Below, piece after piece: positions 33,955-44,522 of a stretch of 64,000 bases of DNA. Both the position numbers and the translations under genes were made by a program. The DNA is from Gigaspora rosea (lineage: Eukaryota > Glomeromycota > Glomeromycetes > Diversisporales > Gigasporaceae): assembly GCA_003550325.1 (NCBI GenBank), contig QKWP01000107.1, positions 356,542 through 420,541 of the forward strand. Direction: 5' to 3'. Each line of letters opens with the position of its first letter. The first letter of the stretch is position 1. The notes below the pieces were generated by a model that did no database searches, was not told the origin of the DNA, and worked only from the letters and a program-made list of their open reading frames with translations.

Positions 33955-34274
33955 CTATTTGCACACAGTGTGTTTATACACAGTTATTTGTGTAACAAAT
34001 AAATTAAACCAATTTTTAATATAAACAAAATTAAATTTTGATTTATATTAGGGTTAGGGTAAAGACCTGGGATGGGTTAGGGCTTATTTTATACTAAAAT
34101 TTTGCAAGAAATTTTTTTTCTTAGTCGTTAAAATAAAGTTTCATAAGCAAAATTTAAAGATAGAATTAAATTTTAATATTTTGCTTTGTTTTTGTTGTAC
34201 AAAAATTTATTTGCGGCTTGCATTTTTCTATTATATTTTGTGTAACTGTGTTTAAACACACTGTGTACAAATAG
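33955..34274. repeat. Foldback element with a TTAGGG centre and cassette
   Basis: Left end CTATTTGCACACAGTGTGTT pairs with AACACACTGTGTACAAATAG at the right end. TTAGGGTTAGGG at 34048-34060 and a further GGTTAGGG are followed by CTTATTTTATACTAAAATTT, TGCAAG and a T run. Length is 320 bp. Confidence 0.75.
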
Positions 34275-34324
34275 AAATTTTCTATATATATATATTATTA
34301 AATTTTAACCAATCAAATGCTTAA

Positions 34325-34690
34325 AAAAATTATCAGGTAGGGGTAGTGGGTCAGCTACTTAGTGAAACCCTAATTGGATGATTTCTGGCACTCATCTAAG
34401 TTGGTGGATGTGTAAGTAGGTTTGTTTTGTAATTATAGTTGGAAGGTAGCTGAGGACCTGAACATGCTCTCAGAGAAATATATGAGGAAGGTTATATAGC
34501 TTTGAGACTATCAAACATCAGTGCAACAACCATGTCTGGGCACTAGTGGAATAAGCTAGTATTAGTCTATATTACAGTTAGCTTTGAGTTCATGTAATTT
34601 TTTTTACATAAACTGCTAATAAAGTAGAACATGGTTGTTAAGTTTAAAAAAAAATAAAAAAATAAATAAAATTAAATAAAAAAAAATTTA
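34325..34690 (+). mobile_element. Possible retroposed transcript or SINE with A-rich tail
   Basis: A GC-balanced, non-coding stretch ends in CTGCTAATAAAGTAGAAC (AATAAA signal at 34617) and then, 20 bases on, an A-rich tail (34645-34690). That is the layout of a polyadenylated RNA copied back into DNA. No target duplication was confirmed and no coding frame was found. Confidence 0.4.
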
Positions 34691-34752
34691 ATTAACAATT
34701 TGCAAATAAATAAGAATGAAAATCGGGATAAGTTAATTATAAAATTATAGTA

Positions 34753-35319
34753 CACGTCACTCTGGTTATATCGACATTTTCAGCAATAGAAAAATTGTCG
34801 ATATATCCAAATGTCAGTTTAATAAGCATCTCTATCTATACTGACATTATATTGATATTGTAGATATGTCAGCTTAGACAGAGGTAAATTTTTTTGTTTT
34901 CACCAAGCTTATACTAAGAATAATAAACTTAGCAAAATGAATTTATTTTAGCAAAATGAATTTGTTTTATGTTTAGCATAAAATAAATTCATCATATATT
35001 TGCATAAAATGATGAAATAAATTTATTTTATGCTTATTGTTTCATGCTAAGCTTAGTATAAAGCAAATTTAAAAATTAATTTGATTGGTATACCTATAAC
35101 GACAGTCGGTTTATAAAAATTGTCGCTATATCTAGTAATAAAAATTATTTTAAATAATTTTTTAATATTAAAATTGTTGGTATATCATTATAATCAATAT
35201 CTCTTATAATTGTCGGTATAACCAATGAATTTTCAACATTATAGAATTTTTTTTTAAAAATAGTGTCGATATAACCAGCTGTCAGTTAATCCAGCTATCT
35301 GTATAACCAGAGTGACGTG
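34753..35319. mobile_element. TA-flanked MITE with perfect 18-bp TIRs
   Basis: CACGTCACTCTGGTTATA at the left and its exact complement at the right are bordered by TA (34751-34752, 35320-35321). The interior repeats TTGTCG(A/G)TATA several times on both sides, as subterminal transposase-binding sites might (inference). Length 567 bp; no transposase frame. Confidence 0.85.
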
Positions 35320-35694
35320 TAGTATTAAAATCTAGATTTTTTGCAATTTATAATAAAATATCATATAAAATTTTGGTACCTAGTTTTTTAATATACAGTA
35401 TAATATATAGAATAATTAGTTTGAAATAATTTTTAAATTTTTTTATAAAAAGATAGAAAAATTTATATGTCTATTGTAGGTTAAATTTTATTTATTGTTA
35501 TATTTAAATAAATTATACTTACTAGATTAGAAATATAGATTTGAAATTGCAATAAATTTATATATAAATTTTATATAGTAAATTTCCATTCATTCCAGAT
35601 TGTCAATTAAATAAAAAAAATTTGAAATAAAAAAAAATTCAAAATAATTAAATTAAAAAAAATAAAATAAAAACTTAAAAATTTAAAGGAGTTA
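35320..35694. other. AT-rich DNA ending in an A-rich run
   Basis: No gene. The segment 35608-35690 is A-rich low-complexity sequence. Confidence 0.5.
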
Positions 35695-36018
35695 TCTATA
35701 TATCGCACAGTGCGATACTCTTATTTATCGCCCACCAATCAAATTTCAGAATCAGGTGTTAACATAAAAAATACAAAAAACTTAAATCAAAATTTTGCAT
35801 AGGAAACAGCCCTTCGTGTTCTAGCAAAAAAAATTCTTTGCAAAATTTTGATATAAACTATGCCCAAGAACGAACTTACCCTAACCCTAGAACGAACTTA
35901 GCCTAACCCTAATTAAATCAAGTAAAGTGTTTTGTTTTTTTATTGTTTTATCTCACGTTACACCTGTTCTTATAGAGTGTGATATATAATTGTGTCGCAT
36001 GGTGTGATACATATATTT
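35695..36018. repeat. Foldback element with a TTAGGG centre and cassette
   Basis: Ends TATATCGCACAGTGCGATA and TGTCGCATGGTGTGATACAT pair imperfectly. Read on the minus strand, TTAGGG units are followed by GGGCATAGTTTATATCAAAA, TTTTGCAAAG and a T run, the same order as at 34048-34115. Length about 324 bp. Confidence 0.7.
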
Positions 36019-36120
36019 TTTCAAATTTAAAAAAATAAATAAAATAAAAACATAAAAATTTAAAAAATTAATAAAAAATAATAAAAAATTAAATAATAAT
36101 AAATAAAAAGTTAAAGATAC
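36019..36120. repeat. A-rich low-complexity tract
   Basis: AAATAAATAAAATAAAAAC-like repeats. Confidence 0.7.
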
Positions 36121-36238
36121 TCTTTTAAACTTTTTTTAACAATCTCTCATACCAACTTTTTCATAACTACTAACCCATAACAACTATACAATTATTATAC
36201 TTATACACAACAAAACTTTATCTTGAAGCAACTAAGAA

Positions 36239-36520
36239 CTAGAGTTCTAGATCAAATATTAAGATAACTAAAATAGAGCTAAAAAAGAGTTCTTCTTTTG
36301 GGTTTAACTCTCCAGTAGAAGACTCTGGTACTATATAAGATGTAGTAGAGCTGAAAACTTTAAAGCTTTTGTCAAAAAGAGTAAAAATATTAGCAGAAGC
36401 ATACTTTTGGTTAAATATAATAATTTGTATTGCATATACTTTTTTAGTCTTTTGCAAGTTAGTACTTTTGGCACTTCCTCTTGAACTTTTTAATTTTGCC
36501 AAAAAGTAAAAAATCTAGCT
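36239..36520 (-). pseudogene. Coding-like remnant, unknown protein
   Basis: An open frame of about 87 codons reads AKLKSSRGSAKSTNLQKTKK and later FTLFDKSFKVFSSTTSYIVP. Codon and amino-acid variety exceed those of chance frames in the A-rich neighbourhood. It lacks an ATG: the likely first codon is TTG (36500-36502), with an upstream in-frame TAG. It looks like the N-terminal piece of a lost gene. No function can be assigned. Confidence 0.3.
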
Positions 36521-36640
36521 TATCCTTACTCTTTCCAAATTGGGATTGCGCCTGCCTAATTGGAGTTGATGTTACAAGTGCTTATTTTGCTCTAATATAA
36601 ACAATAAATAATATATCAGAGATTTTTCTGGAAGGAGTTT

Positions 36641-36972
36641 CCTAGGCTTCGCACCCCTGCGTTGTGCTTGTATATCGCACCCAAATGATCTACCAATTAA
36701 ATTTAAAGATCAGATGTAATGTGCAAATTTTTTTGTGTAATGATATTTTCAAACATTCGAAAATTTCGTTTACATAACCACTTTTCGAGATCTACAAAAA
36801 AATTCCTTGCAAAATTATGTTATAAGCTATTGCTCTCTCTAACCTCTAACTTTAACCCAACCCTAACCCTAACCTTATATTAATTTATATAAAATTATTT
36901 GTCGCAGATCTACAAATTATGTTTACCTATATACTGCAATAAATTAGCACATCGCAAGGTGCGTTGTATAGG
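36641..36972. repeat. Foldback element with a TTAGGG centre and cassette
   Basis: Left end CCTAGGCTTCGCACCCCTGCG pairs with CGCAAGGTGCGTTGTATAGG. On the minus strand, TTAGGG units (36855-36875) are followed by GCAATAGCTTATAACATAAT, TTTGCAAGGAA and a T run. Length 332 bp. Related in ends and core to 35695-36018. Confidence 0.7.
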
Positions 36973-37276
36973 ATTAACCTTTCTGGAATATTCATAAAAA
37001 TTTTTTTATTTTTAAATTAGACATAGCTAATTAGTATATATTTATTTGCTTTATAGTTTACATATAATACTTTGTAGAGTTTTTATATAGTATTATATAA
37101 TTTTTATATTTATATATTCTTAATTGTGTTTGTTATAGATTAGTTTTTTTTTTGTCTTTCTCATTTTTTTCTTTCTTTTGCTATTTTTGGTATTTCATTT
37201 AGGTTTTGTAGTTTATCTCTTTTCATTTCCCTTTTAAATTTCTTGTTTGTACTCTTTTTTTCTGTTTGTTTTTTAA

Positions 37277-37772
37277 TTTGTAATCCGCATATGAACCAGT
37301 GAAAAAACATAGTAAACTGCGGGGATATGTTTACTATGTAATTTTTGCCTTTTTTGAAATCTGGTATTTCCCAATGATAAATCGATTTTGTACTAAGTAA
37401 ACCTCTCACATGTGCATAATAAAAGTTGTAGAGGAGATAATTACGAGCATAATGGTAGTTAAAATATTAAATCTGCCAAGCAGATCGTAAGATATGGGCA
37501 TTTTTGTCTTTACGACTATTTGTTTACTTCTTTGTTTATATCATATAGTTGTGAGGCAAATACACCTATATCTCACGATCCACTAGGCCAATTTTAATGT
37601 TCCAACTACATTATGCTCATATTTTTCTCCTCTACAACGTTTGTTATGTGCACAAGGGAGGTTTATTTAGTACGAAATTGATTTATTCTTGGGGAAACGC
37701 CAGATTCTGAAAAAGGTGAAATTTAATAGTGAAAATCACATGATTTTTCACTGGTTCACAGGCGGATCACGA
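37277..37772. repeat. Foldback element of about 0.5 kb centred near 37520
   Basis: The left arm (TAATCCGCATATGAACCAGTG, AATCTGGTATTTCCCAATGA, GTTGTAGAGGAGATAATTA) is mirrored on the right (TTTTTCTCCTCTACAACG, GGGGAAACGCCAGATTCTG, CACTGGTTCACAGGCGGATC). The arms pair at roughly 80 percent by eye. The 82-codon frame at 37161-37409 overlaps its left arm and is not supported. Confidence 0.7.
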
Positions 37773-38039
37773 ATTAATTGAAATCACTACTATTGAAGCT
37801 TAATGAGAAGGATTTAAAAAAATTAGCAATCTTGACAAGGCTAACAACAGCCAATTAGTGATTATAGAGGAGCATGTACAGAGAGTTGCATGCCCCTGTA
37901 GGTGAAAATTTGTTATTGCAGCAAAAATCTTACTTAGCAGATATTAAGTAGCATGAGTAAGTTTTTATTAAAGAAAAGAGAAATTTTGGTAGCAGCTACT
38001 GTAAACTAAAATTTTGTATAAATTTACACAGTCTTTTTA
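37773..38039. other. Intergenic DNA, nothing recognised
   Basis: No gene or paired repeat recognised. Confidence 0.4.
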
Positions 38040-38272
38040 GTTAATAAAAGCAAAATTGCCAAAAAAATAAATAAAAATAAATAAAAAAATTTAAATTAAA
38101 AAAATAATAAATAAAAAAATAAAAAAAATTAAATAAAAAAAAAGTTAAAGTAAAAATTAAAAAAAATTTAAATAATAAAAATATATAAATTAAAAAGGAA
38201 TACATAAATTTAAAAAAAATATGTAAATTAAAAAATATATAAATTAAAAAAAAAATAAATAAAAATATTATA
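38040..38272. repeat. A-rich low-complexity tract
   Basis: About 230 bases of AAATAAATAAAA, AAATTAAAAAA and similar. The 84-codon minus-strand frame (all F, I, Y, L) is an artefact of this composition. Confidence 0.9.
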
Positions 38273-38274
38273 TT

Positions 38275-38800
38275 AATTGATAATCTGCTAGACAACTAGT
38301 AAGTGATCATGTGTAATATAATACAGATCATATATAAAAATCACTATAGGTGAAATGTAGTATGCTTCCATCTAAAAGGTTTTTTTGCTATATTAATAAC
38401 ACATGTTGACTAATTGAAAGTTGTAAAGCTTATTGAGATACATCTAATAGTAGTTAGATTATCCAAATTGGCCTAGTAGGTGAAATATTGTTAAAAAATG
38501 ATTAGCTAACTATATAAAATCTTTATGTAAACAATATTTGTTTACATAGAGATTCTATATAGTTAGCCAATCAGTTTTCACAATATTTTACTATCTACTA
38601 GGCTGATTTGAATAATCTAACCATCATTAGATGCATCTCAACAAGTTTTATAACTTTTAATTATTAAGTATGTATTATTAACTTAGTAAAAAAAACTTTT
38701 AGATAGAAGTACACTACATTTCTCCTATAGTGATATTTATATATGATCTGCATTGTGTTATACTATGATTACTCTCTAGTTGACTAGTAGATTATCAATT
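38275..38800. repeat. Long palindrome (526 bp), near full-length arms
   Basis: AATTGATAATCTGCTAGACAA at the left and GACTAGTAGATTATCAATT at the right are complements, and homology continues to a centre near 38540 (TAAACAATATTTGTTTA). There is almost no spacer, so a transcript would fold into one long hairpin. No coding frame. Confidence 0.8.
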
Positions 38801-38977
38801 AAGAATAAAATAAAATATTGCATTAAATAAAATAAAATGTTATGTTAAAAATAAATAAAATAAATAAAATAAATAAAAAAATAAATAAAATACAACCTAT
38901 TTTGGTGATTGTATAGAGATATAACTATAAATAAAATATCTTGTTATGATTATATGACCAAAGGCCAATAAGTAATA

Positions 38978-39100
38978 CAGTTAGCTCTCGCTATAGTCAT
39001 ACCTTTGGGCCCAAAAAATATGTGATTATAGCAAAAGTGTAATTATAGCAAAAAAATTAAATTTATAAATAAAGTTATTCAAAATGCATTTTTTGTTTTA
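38978..39100 (+). mobile_element. Single TIR-like end, CAGTTAGCTCTCGCTATAGTC
   Basis: TA (38976-38977) precedes CAGTTAGCTCTCGCTATAG, and GTGATTATAGCAAAAGTG and TAATTATAGCAAA repeats follow. This resembles a pogo/mariner-type end. The opposite end was not found; the palindromic array begins right after it. Confidence 0.4.
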
Positions 39101-40440
39101 TATTTAATTAATAACAAAATTTGCTATTTTTACTCAAAATTTGATAATAGATAACTTGATAACTAGCAATTCAAATCAGCTCAATTTTTTTCTATAAATA
39201 GTACTGATGTTCATCTATCAAATATAAAAATTTTAGCCAATTAGGTCTAGTAATTATCATGTAATCGCTTGTATACAATAGGTAATTTTTTTAAAAAAAT
39301 TAACTATTATACAAGATATTACATAAGAATTAATAGACCAAATCAGTTAAAATTTTTATATATTATAGACAATTAATAAAACTATCTATAATAAAAATTT
39401 GAGCCAATTTAGATTACTAGCTATAGAGATATCAATTGTCAAATTTTGAATAAAATAACGAATTTTTTATTTATCATCTATTATAAAATTTTCACTATTT
39501 TTATTCAAAATTTGACAATAGATATCTCGATAACTAGTAATCAAAATAGGATCAAATTTTTTTTATAGATAGTGACAATATTCTCTATTTAATATAAAAA
39601 TTTCAGCTAATTTGGCCTAGTAATTCTTGTATAATCTCTTGTATATGATAGTTAAAAAATTAACTATTATATACAAGTGATTATATAAAAATTACTAGGT
39701 CAAATCAGCTGAAATTTATATATAATAGACAAATATTGACATTATTTATAAAAAAATTTGAGCCAATTTGGATCACTAGTTATCAAGATATTCATTGTCA
39801 AATTTTGAATAAAAATAGTGAAAATTTTATAATAGTTAATAAAAAAATTTATTATTTTTATTCAAACTTTGATGATTGATGTCTCTATAACTAATGGTCC
39901 AAATCAGTTTGATTTTTATTATAGATAGTGTCAATATTTTTTTATTATATATAAAAATTTCAACTTTTTGGCTCAGTAATTCTCATATAATTGCTTGTAT
40001 ATGATAGTTAATTTTTTTAAAAAAATTATCTATTGTATACTGTACAAGTGATAACACAACAATTACTAGGCCAAATCAGCTGAAATTTTTATATATCACA
40101 AATAATTATTGTGACAGATCATAATGAAATCCAGATTAAAATGAAATGATAGTATAAAATCTCAAAAACTAAAATTTTTTGGGGTGCATTTTTTAGGGTT
40201 AGGGGTTTAGGGTTAGGGTTAGTTTTAAAAAAAAATTATAATAAACAAGTATTAATGGTTTTAGAAGGCTAGCAGGTTAAGTATAGAATGTAGATTTCAT
40301 TTTAAATTATGATCTGTGACAATTATTGATACTATCTGTGATAAAAATTTGAGCTGATTTGGATCACTAGTTATTGAGATATCTATCATCAAATTTTGAG
40401 TAAAAATAGTAATTTTTTTATTATATTATTATGAGAATAA
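39100..40440. repeat. Array of alternating inverted monomers, about 182 bp each
   Basis: Palindrome centres lie near 39110, 39291, 39475, 39657, 39842 and 40018. Around half of them read AATTTTTTTAAAAAAATTAA, and the others sit between ATTTTGAATAAAA-type and TTTTATTCAAAATTT-type segments. Recurrent pieces are CTAGTAATTCTTGTATAAT and AAATCAGCTGAAATTT. It is unrelated in sequence to the 32.5-kb array but has the same architecture. A TTAGGG foldback (40103-40328) interrupts the last unit, which resumes at 40329. Confidence 0.75.
40103..40328. repeat. TTAGGG-centred foldback inside the array
   Basis: AATTATTGTGACAGATCATAA on the left pairs with TTATGATCTGTGACAATTATT on the right, and AATGAAATC/GATTTCATT inside. 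The centre (40188-40222) holds TTAGGG-like units. Array sequence continues on both sides, so it inserted after the array formed. Confidence 0.7.
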
Positions 40441-40867
40441 TGAGAAATTCTTACTATCATTTTTCTATTGTTATATTTGAATTTTAAAAAAAATTAAAAA
40501 AATAAATAAAAAAAGAATATAGTATAAAAAAAAAGTGAATAAAAAACATGCTTTTTTTATATTGTTATAAATTTTACTTTTTGAGTTTTGTTTATTTATT
40601 TATTTTTGTTTTTTGGAAAATTAATACTTATTTTGAAACCCACCCCATGTATATACTCAATTTTATTGTTGTTTTAGTATAAAAATAAGGTGGCTTAGAT
40701 CAAAACAAAGAAGGTAGCACCAAATTTATGCTAAAAATACACAAGTAAAAAGTTTATATATAGAATTTTGATATATAAATATGTAATTTAAAAATCCAAC
40801 CTTTTTAAAAAATTTTTAAAAGAATATACAAATTTAAACCTTACTTTATTTAATTTATTATAATAGA
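40441..40867. other. AT-rich DNA with A-rich/T-rich inverted tract
   Basis: 40485-40545 is A-rich and 40545-40620 T-rich (TTTATTTATTTATTTTTG), so the pair could fold. No gene. Confidence 0.5.
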
Positions 40868-40915
40868 AATGCATTTTCTAACCTGACCTACCTATGTATA
40901 TTTTGGGTTCTATTC
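40868..40915. repeat. Solo end of the AGGACCCCGAA hAT-type MITE
   Basis: TAACCTGACCTACCTATGTA followed by TATTTTGGGTTCT matches the right end of the complete copy that starts 23 bases later. Confidence 0.6.
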
Positions 40916-40937
40916 TAACTTCAAAATAGATAGAGTT

Positions 40938-41115
40938 GGACCCCGAAATATACATAGATAGGTCAGGTATGAGTTTGCTTATTTTTGAGGTTTTTATGCA
41001 GATCTTTTCTATTTATAGTATTTTTTGCTTATTTTTGAAGTTTTTTCTGCAGATCTTACTTTTTTTAGTAACCCTATAATTAACCTGACCTATTTATGTA
41101 TATTTCGGGGTCCTG
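40938..41115. mobile_element. hAT-type MITE, AGGACCCCGAA family, copy 1
   Basis: GGACCCCGAAATATACATAG and its inverted partner (CTATTTATGTATATTTCGGG) end the element. ATAGAGTT flanks it on both sides (40930-40937, 41116-41123), an 8-bp target duplication. The interior repeats TTGCTTATTTTTGA with CAGATCTT twice. Length 178 bp. The 79-codon frame here is not a gene. Confidence 0.8.
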
Positions 41116-41212
41116 ATAGAGTTAACAAAAATACTACAACTTTCAAAATTATCCTACTTTTAAAATACCTTGAATTATCAATTCATATATATTTAGATAT
41201 AATACAACCCTA

Positions 41213-41868
41213 TCCCTTAGTTTGTACTACTTCAAAGGCAAATTTGCCTGCAAACTTACTATAAATATACCTCTGATCTATTTTTTTAATCATTTAAAAT
41301 ATTTAAATAAAATTTGGTATTATAATATTTAATAACAAGGATTATATTTTTGAATTATTTAAATTTATATTATAAGACAAAAAGTTTATGTTGCTTATAA
41401 GCTGAAAATATTAAATTTTAAAGAAATTTTTTAACCAAAAAAATATTTTACAATATCTTGGCGAATTCTTTAAATATTGGTTTTAAAAATATAGTTTCTA
41501 ATACAATATTGTAGTTTATATAAAGGATGACAACTTTCATTATTTGACTTTATATGATTTACTTGTAAAAATTAAGACTTGTATTAGAAGTGAAAATTTT
41601 TTTTATAGACAGGAACATATAAAATTTGAGAAACCTAAAGAAAAAATTCTATAGTAAAAGTTCCAAAACAAAAACTTTAAACTTTTATTACACCAAAGTT
41701 TTTTAATAATTTTAAAAAAATTTTATAATAAAGTTGATAAAACAGAACTAATATTATAATTTTTACTTAGAAAGTATATAGCTAAAATTAATATTTAAGG
41801 TTTTATTTAAAAAATTTAAAATTTTAAAATTTTCGCAGGCAAATATGTCTGTATAACAAAGCAAGGAA
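41213..41868. mobile_element. TA-flanked TIR MITE, GGCAAATTTGCC family, copy 3
   Basis: TCCCTTAGTTTGTAC at the left, with GGCAAATTTGCCTG inside it, pairs with a more diverged right end (CAGGCAAATATGTCTG, then AAGCAAGGAA). TA borders both ends. The interior matches copy 2 closely (e.g. GACTTGTATTAGAAGTGAAA). Length 656 bp. Confidence 0.75.
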
Positions 41869-41879
41869 TACTATAGATC

Positions 41880-42505
41880 TACCTATATACCACTTGAAAA
41901 TATATTGCAAACTTATACTTACTACACAATATTTAAACACTAACTCAATTAAAATATATTATGTTCTTTGAACAACTTATATTTTTTGATAACTTTGTAC
42001 ACCTTATATAGTAATATATTTTACCAAAAATTAATTCTCTTATATCTAAATAGCTTCTATATGTAAAAGCAAATAACTACTAACGCTACTACCAGACAAT
42101 TTATATCTATACTCTAATTACCTTTAGTCAACTTCTAAACTCCTTATCCTATACTACTGGTCATTTTAATACTAAAAACAAACCCTGGCTTATAACATAC
42201 AAAAAAATAAAACATTATTATAAGAAAAGCTAATCACAATCCAATACTTTCTCTATTACTTATTGGACTTCTAAAATGATAAAACAAAGACATTATTATA
42301 TCCAATTTCAAATATAATCTGTTATCCATGTACTGGCTATTCTTTTAATTCAAAAAGAATTTAAAACTGTTGTACTACTGATATTTCTGCAACTTTATCT
42401 ACTAAATTTCTTGGTAAAAAGGAATATCAAATAATTCAAGCTTAATGCCAACTATCTTAATTTACTTTCTCTATAGCAACTCGCCACTCTCTTTTAATAC
42501 TATCC
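41880..42505 (+). pseudogene. LINE relic, upstream piece
   Basis: Short plus-strand coding-like stretches (for example ATLSTKFLGKKEYQIIQA) precede the inverted-repeat structure at 42506. Beyond that structure the recognisable RNase H part continues (45916 onward). The link between the two pieces is inferred from position and from A/C-rich composition. Confidence 0.35.
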
Positions 42506-43119
42506 ATATCGGCTAATTTGTGAACTTGCTGATATCTATTGATCTACTAATCCATTTTGGATGATTTAACTACCAAAATGTCTATCTCGATAAACCAATT
42601 CTAATGAGCCCAAAATCACTAAAATACAATTACAGGATCCCAAGAACGTTCAATATTTGTGCAATTTTAATAGTATTTTTTTAGAATTACTATATAAACA
42701 CATTTAATATTGAATAAGTAGCTGCGCAATGTAGTCGCACTAAACCAGGAACGGATTATAAACTGTATAAACACAAAATAATGTCTAGTGACATTGCTTG
42801 AATAATGGCCAGGATTTAAGTAAAAATATGGGTCTGTTTGAACATGGGAAGATTAGCAGAATTATATAATTCCTGTGATCATTACAGCATTTCTGTAATC
42901 ATTGTGCATTTCATTAATGTGAATTGATAATTACAGATGATGTAATAATATATTCGATTGTGATATAATTTTGTTATGTTTGGGCTATGTTTTCAGATAC
43001 GACTAATCAAAAAATTTTAAGCAGGATCGAAATATAGAGAAAAAAAGAAAAGATCTAGATTGAAGTATAGAGAAAAAATAACAATAATAAAAGGCGTTAA
43101 ATAAACACATTCTGTGTGT

Positions 43120-43700
43120 AACCAGAATTATGAGTTATATTTTTTTCTCTCGCTATTTGGGTGTGTTCGCTTTTCTTCTATTCTCTTTTTTTTTCTTTTC
43201 TATATACTTCAATTCTGAGTCACATTTTTGATTGGTCATATCTGAAAAATGTGGAAAAACTAATAGAAATATATAAAATGATTATGATTTTCGTTTTGCA
43301 TTACCCGCTGACCCATTTTTTCAATTTTTCCAATTTTTTTTTTAAGTTCCAATTGTTCCAATTATTCTATTTTTGTTATTTAATTTTTCCCCATAAATTA
43401 TTCCGTTATCACCCAATGGAGACATTAGCTTTCAGAAATTATCAATAGAAAATCTGACTGTTAACCCCCAATTTTCTGATTCCATGTTATGCAAAGCTTG
43501 AAATTAACTTTATATGGTCTTAGATGCAACATAAGGCTATTAATTTATAACAGATTACAAAAAAAAACAACCAAAAAAAAATCTGACTGACCAACCGGGA
43601 ATTTTGAAACTCATGTAATGCAAAATGAAAAATTAACTTTGTGTGGCCTAATTTTACGGTGCTTATAAATTAACTTGGAAATAACCCGTACTAGTAGTAT
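43120..43700. repeat. Diverged repeats related to the 59.8-60.9 kb family
   Basis: TTCCGTTATCACCCAATGGAGA recalls CGGTGTCACCCGATGGAGAC at 60553. TCTGACTGACCAACCGGGAA with AAATTAACTTTGTGTGGCCT recalls CCGACCGACCCATG and ATCAACTTTGCG near 60840. The 95-codon frame at 43161-43448 runs through T-rich repeat and is not supported. Confidence 0.5.
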
Positions 43701-44194
43701 ACTTTATTTTTATATTTTTTTTTATTAATATATTATGATTGTAAATTTTTAAGTATTTGACATGTAAATGCTAACAATATTATATTAATAAATATATTTT
43801 TTTTCTATGCAAGTTACATCAAATCGTTTTGTTAATTTACTTTAATATTTTCATATATTAAGACAATTTTTGTCTTGAATCGGTACAAGATTGAACATTT
43901 AGCATGCCCAATTATGATTATATTATTTCAATCAAATTATCAAGTGGTTAAAAGTGACAAAAATCTTTTTAACTGAATTTAACTATAATGTTCATATTTG
44001 CAAAGTTAATTAAATGATATTATTTTGATATTTGCTATATTAATATACTATTATTTTCTAATCTATAATTTTTGTATGACTAAAATTATCAAACGTATTG
44101 ATTATTGCTCTCTTATATCATATAAGCAAATATTATAAATTTGAAAAGCTTATTGTAAAAGTATCGAAAATCTTTATATTAACAAAAAGTATTA

Positions 44195-44335
44195 TATTGA
44201 TCATCAGTCCGTCCGGTCTATCACTATTCAGTTCTATTTGGTCCTGAACCGCAGTCCGGTCTGGTTTTTTAAAAGACTAGCCGGTCTTTTACCCAGAACG
44301 GACTGGACAGACCGATTAACAGCTCTAATTGTAAT
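44195..44335. repeat. Short hairpin repeat of CCGGTCT motifs
   Basis: AGTCCGTCCGGTCT, CAGTCCGGTCTGG, ACTAGCCGGTCTTTT and GGACTGGACAGACCG form an imperfect inverted repeat, of the same style as the CAGACCAGAC block at 32.4 kb. Confidence 0.5.
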
Positions 44336-44522
44336 CAGACCGTAAGAAAATTAAAATAAGATGATCGATACTATTTAAATCTCGTGCATTTGATTATTTG
44401 CATGATAATATCGTAATAAATTTGTCATAATTTGTAATCAGTCTATTACTATGAATTAATAATCAATTTATATTTTTTTTAAAAATATCGACTTCATTCA
44501 ATCAATTAATCAATCAATTATA

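Noticed and set aside
38041..38295. 84-codon minus-strand frame, hydrophobic
   Set aside because: Translation of an A-rich low-complexity tract; composition alone gives F/I/Y/L strings.
43161..43448. 95-codon frame rich in F and S
   Set aside because: T-rich sequence within a dispersed repeat also seen near 60.5 kb; no domain.
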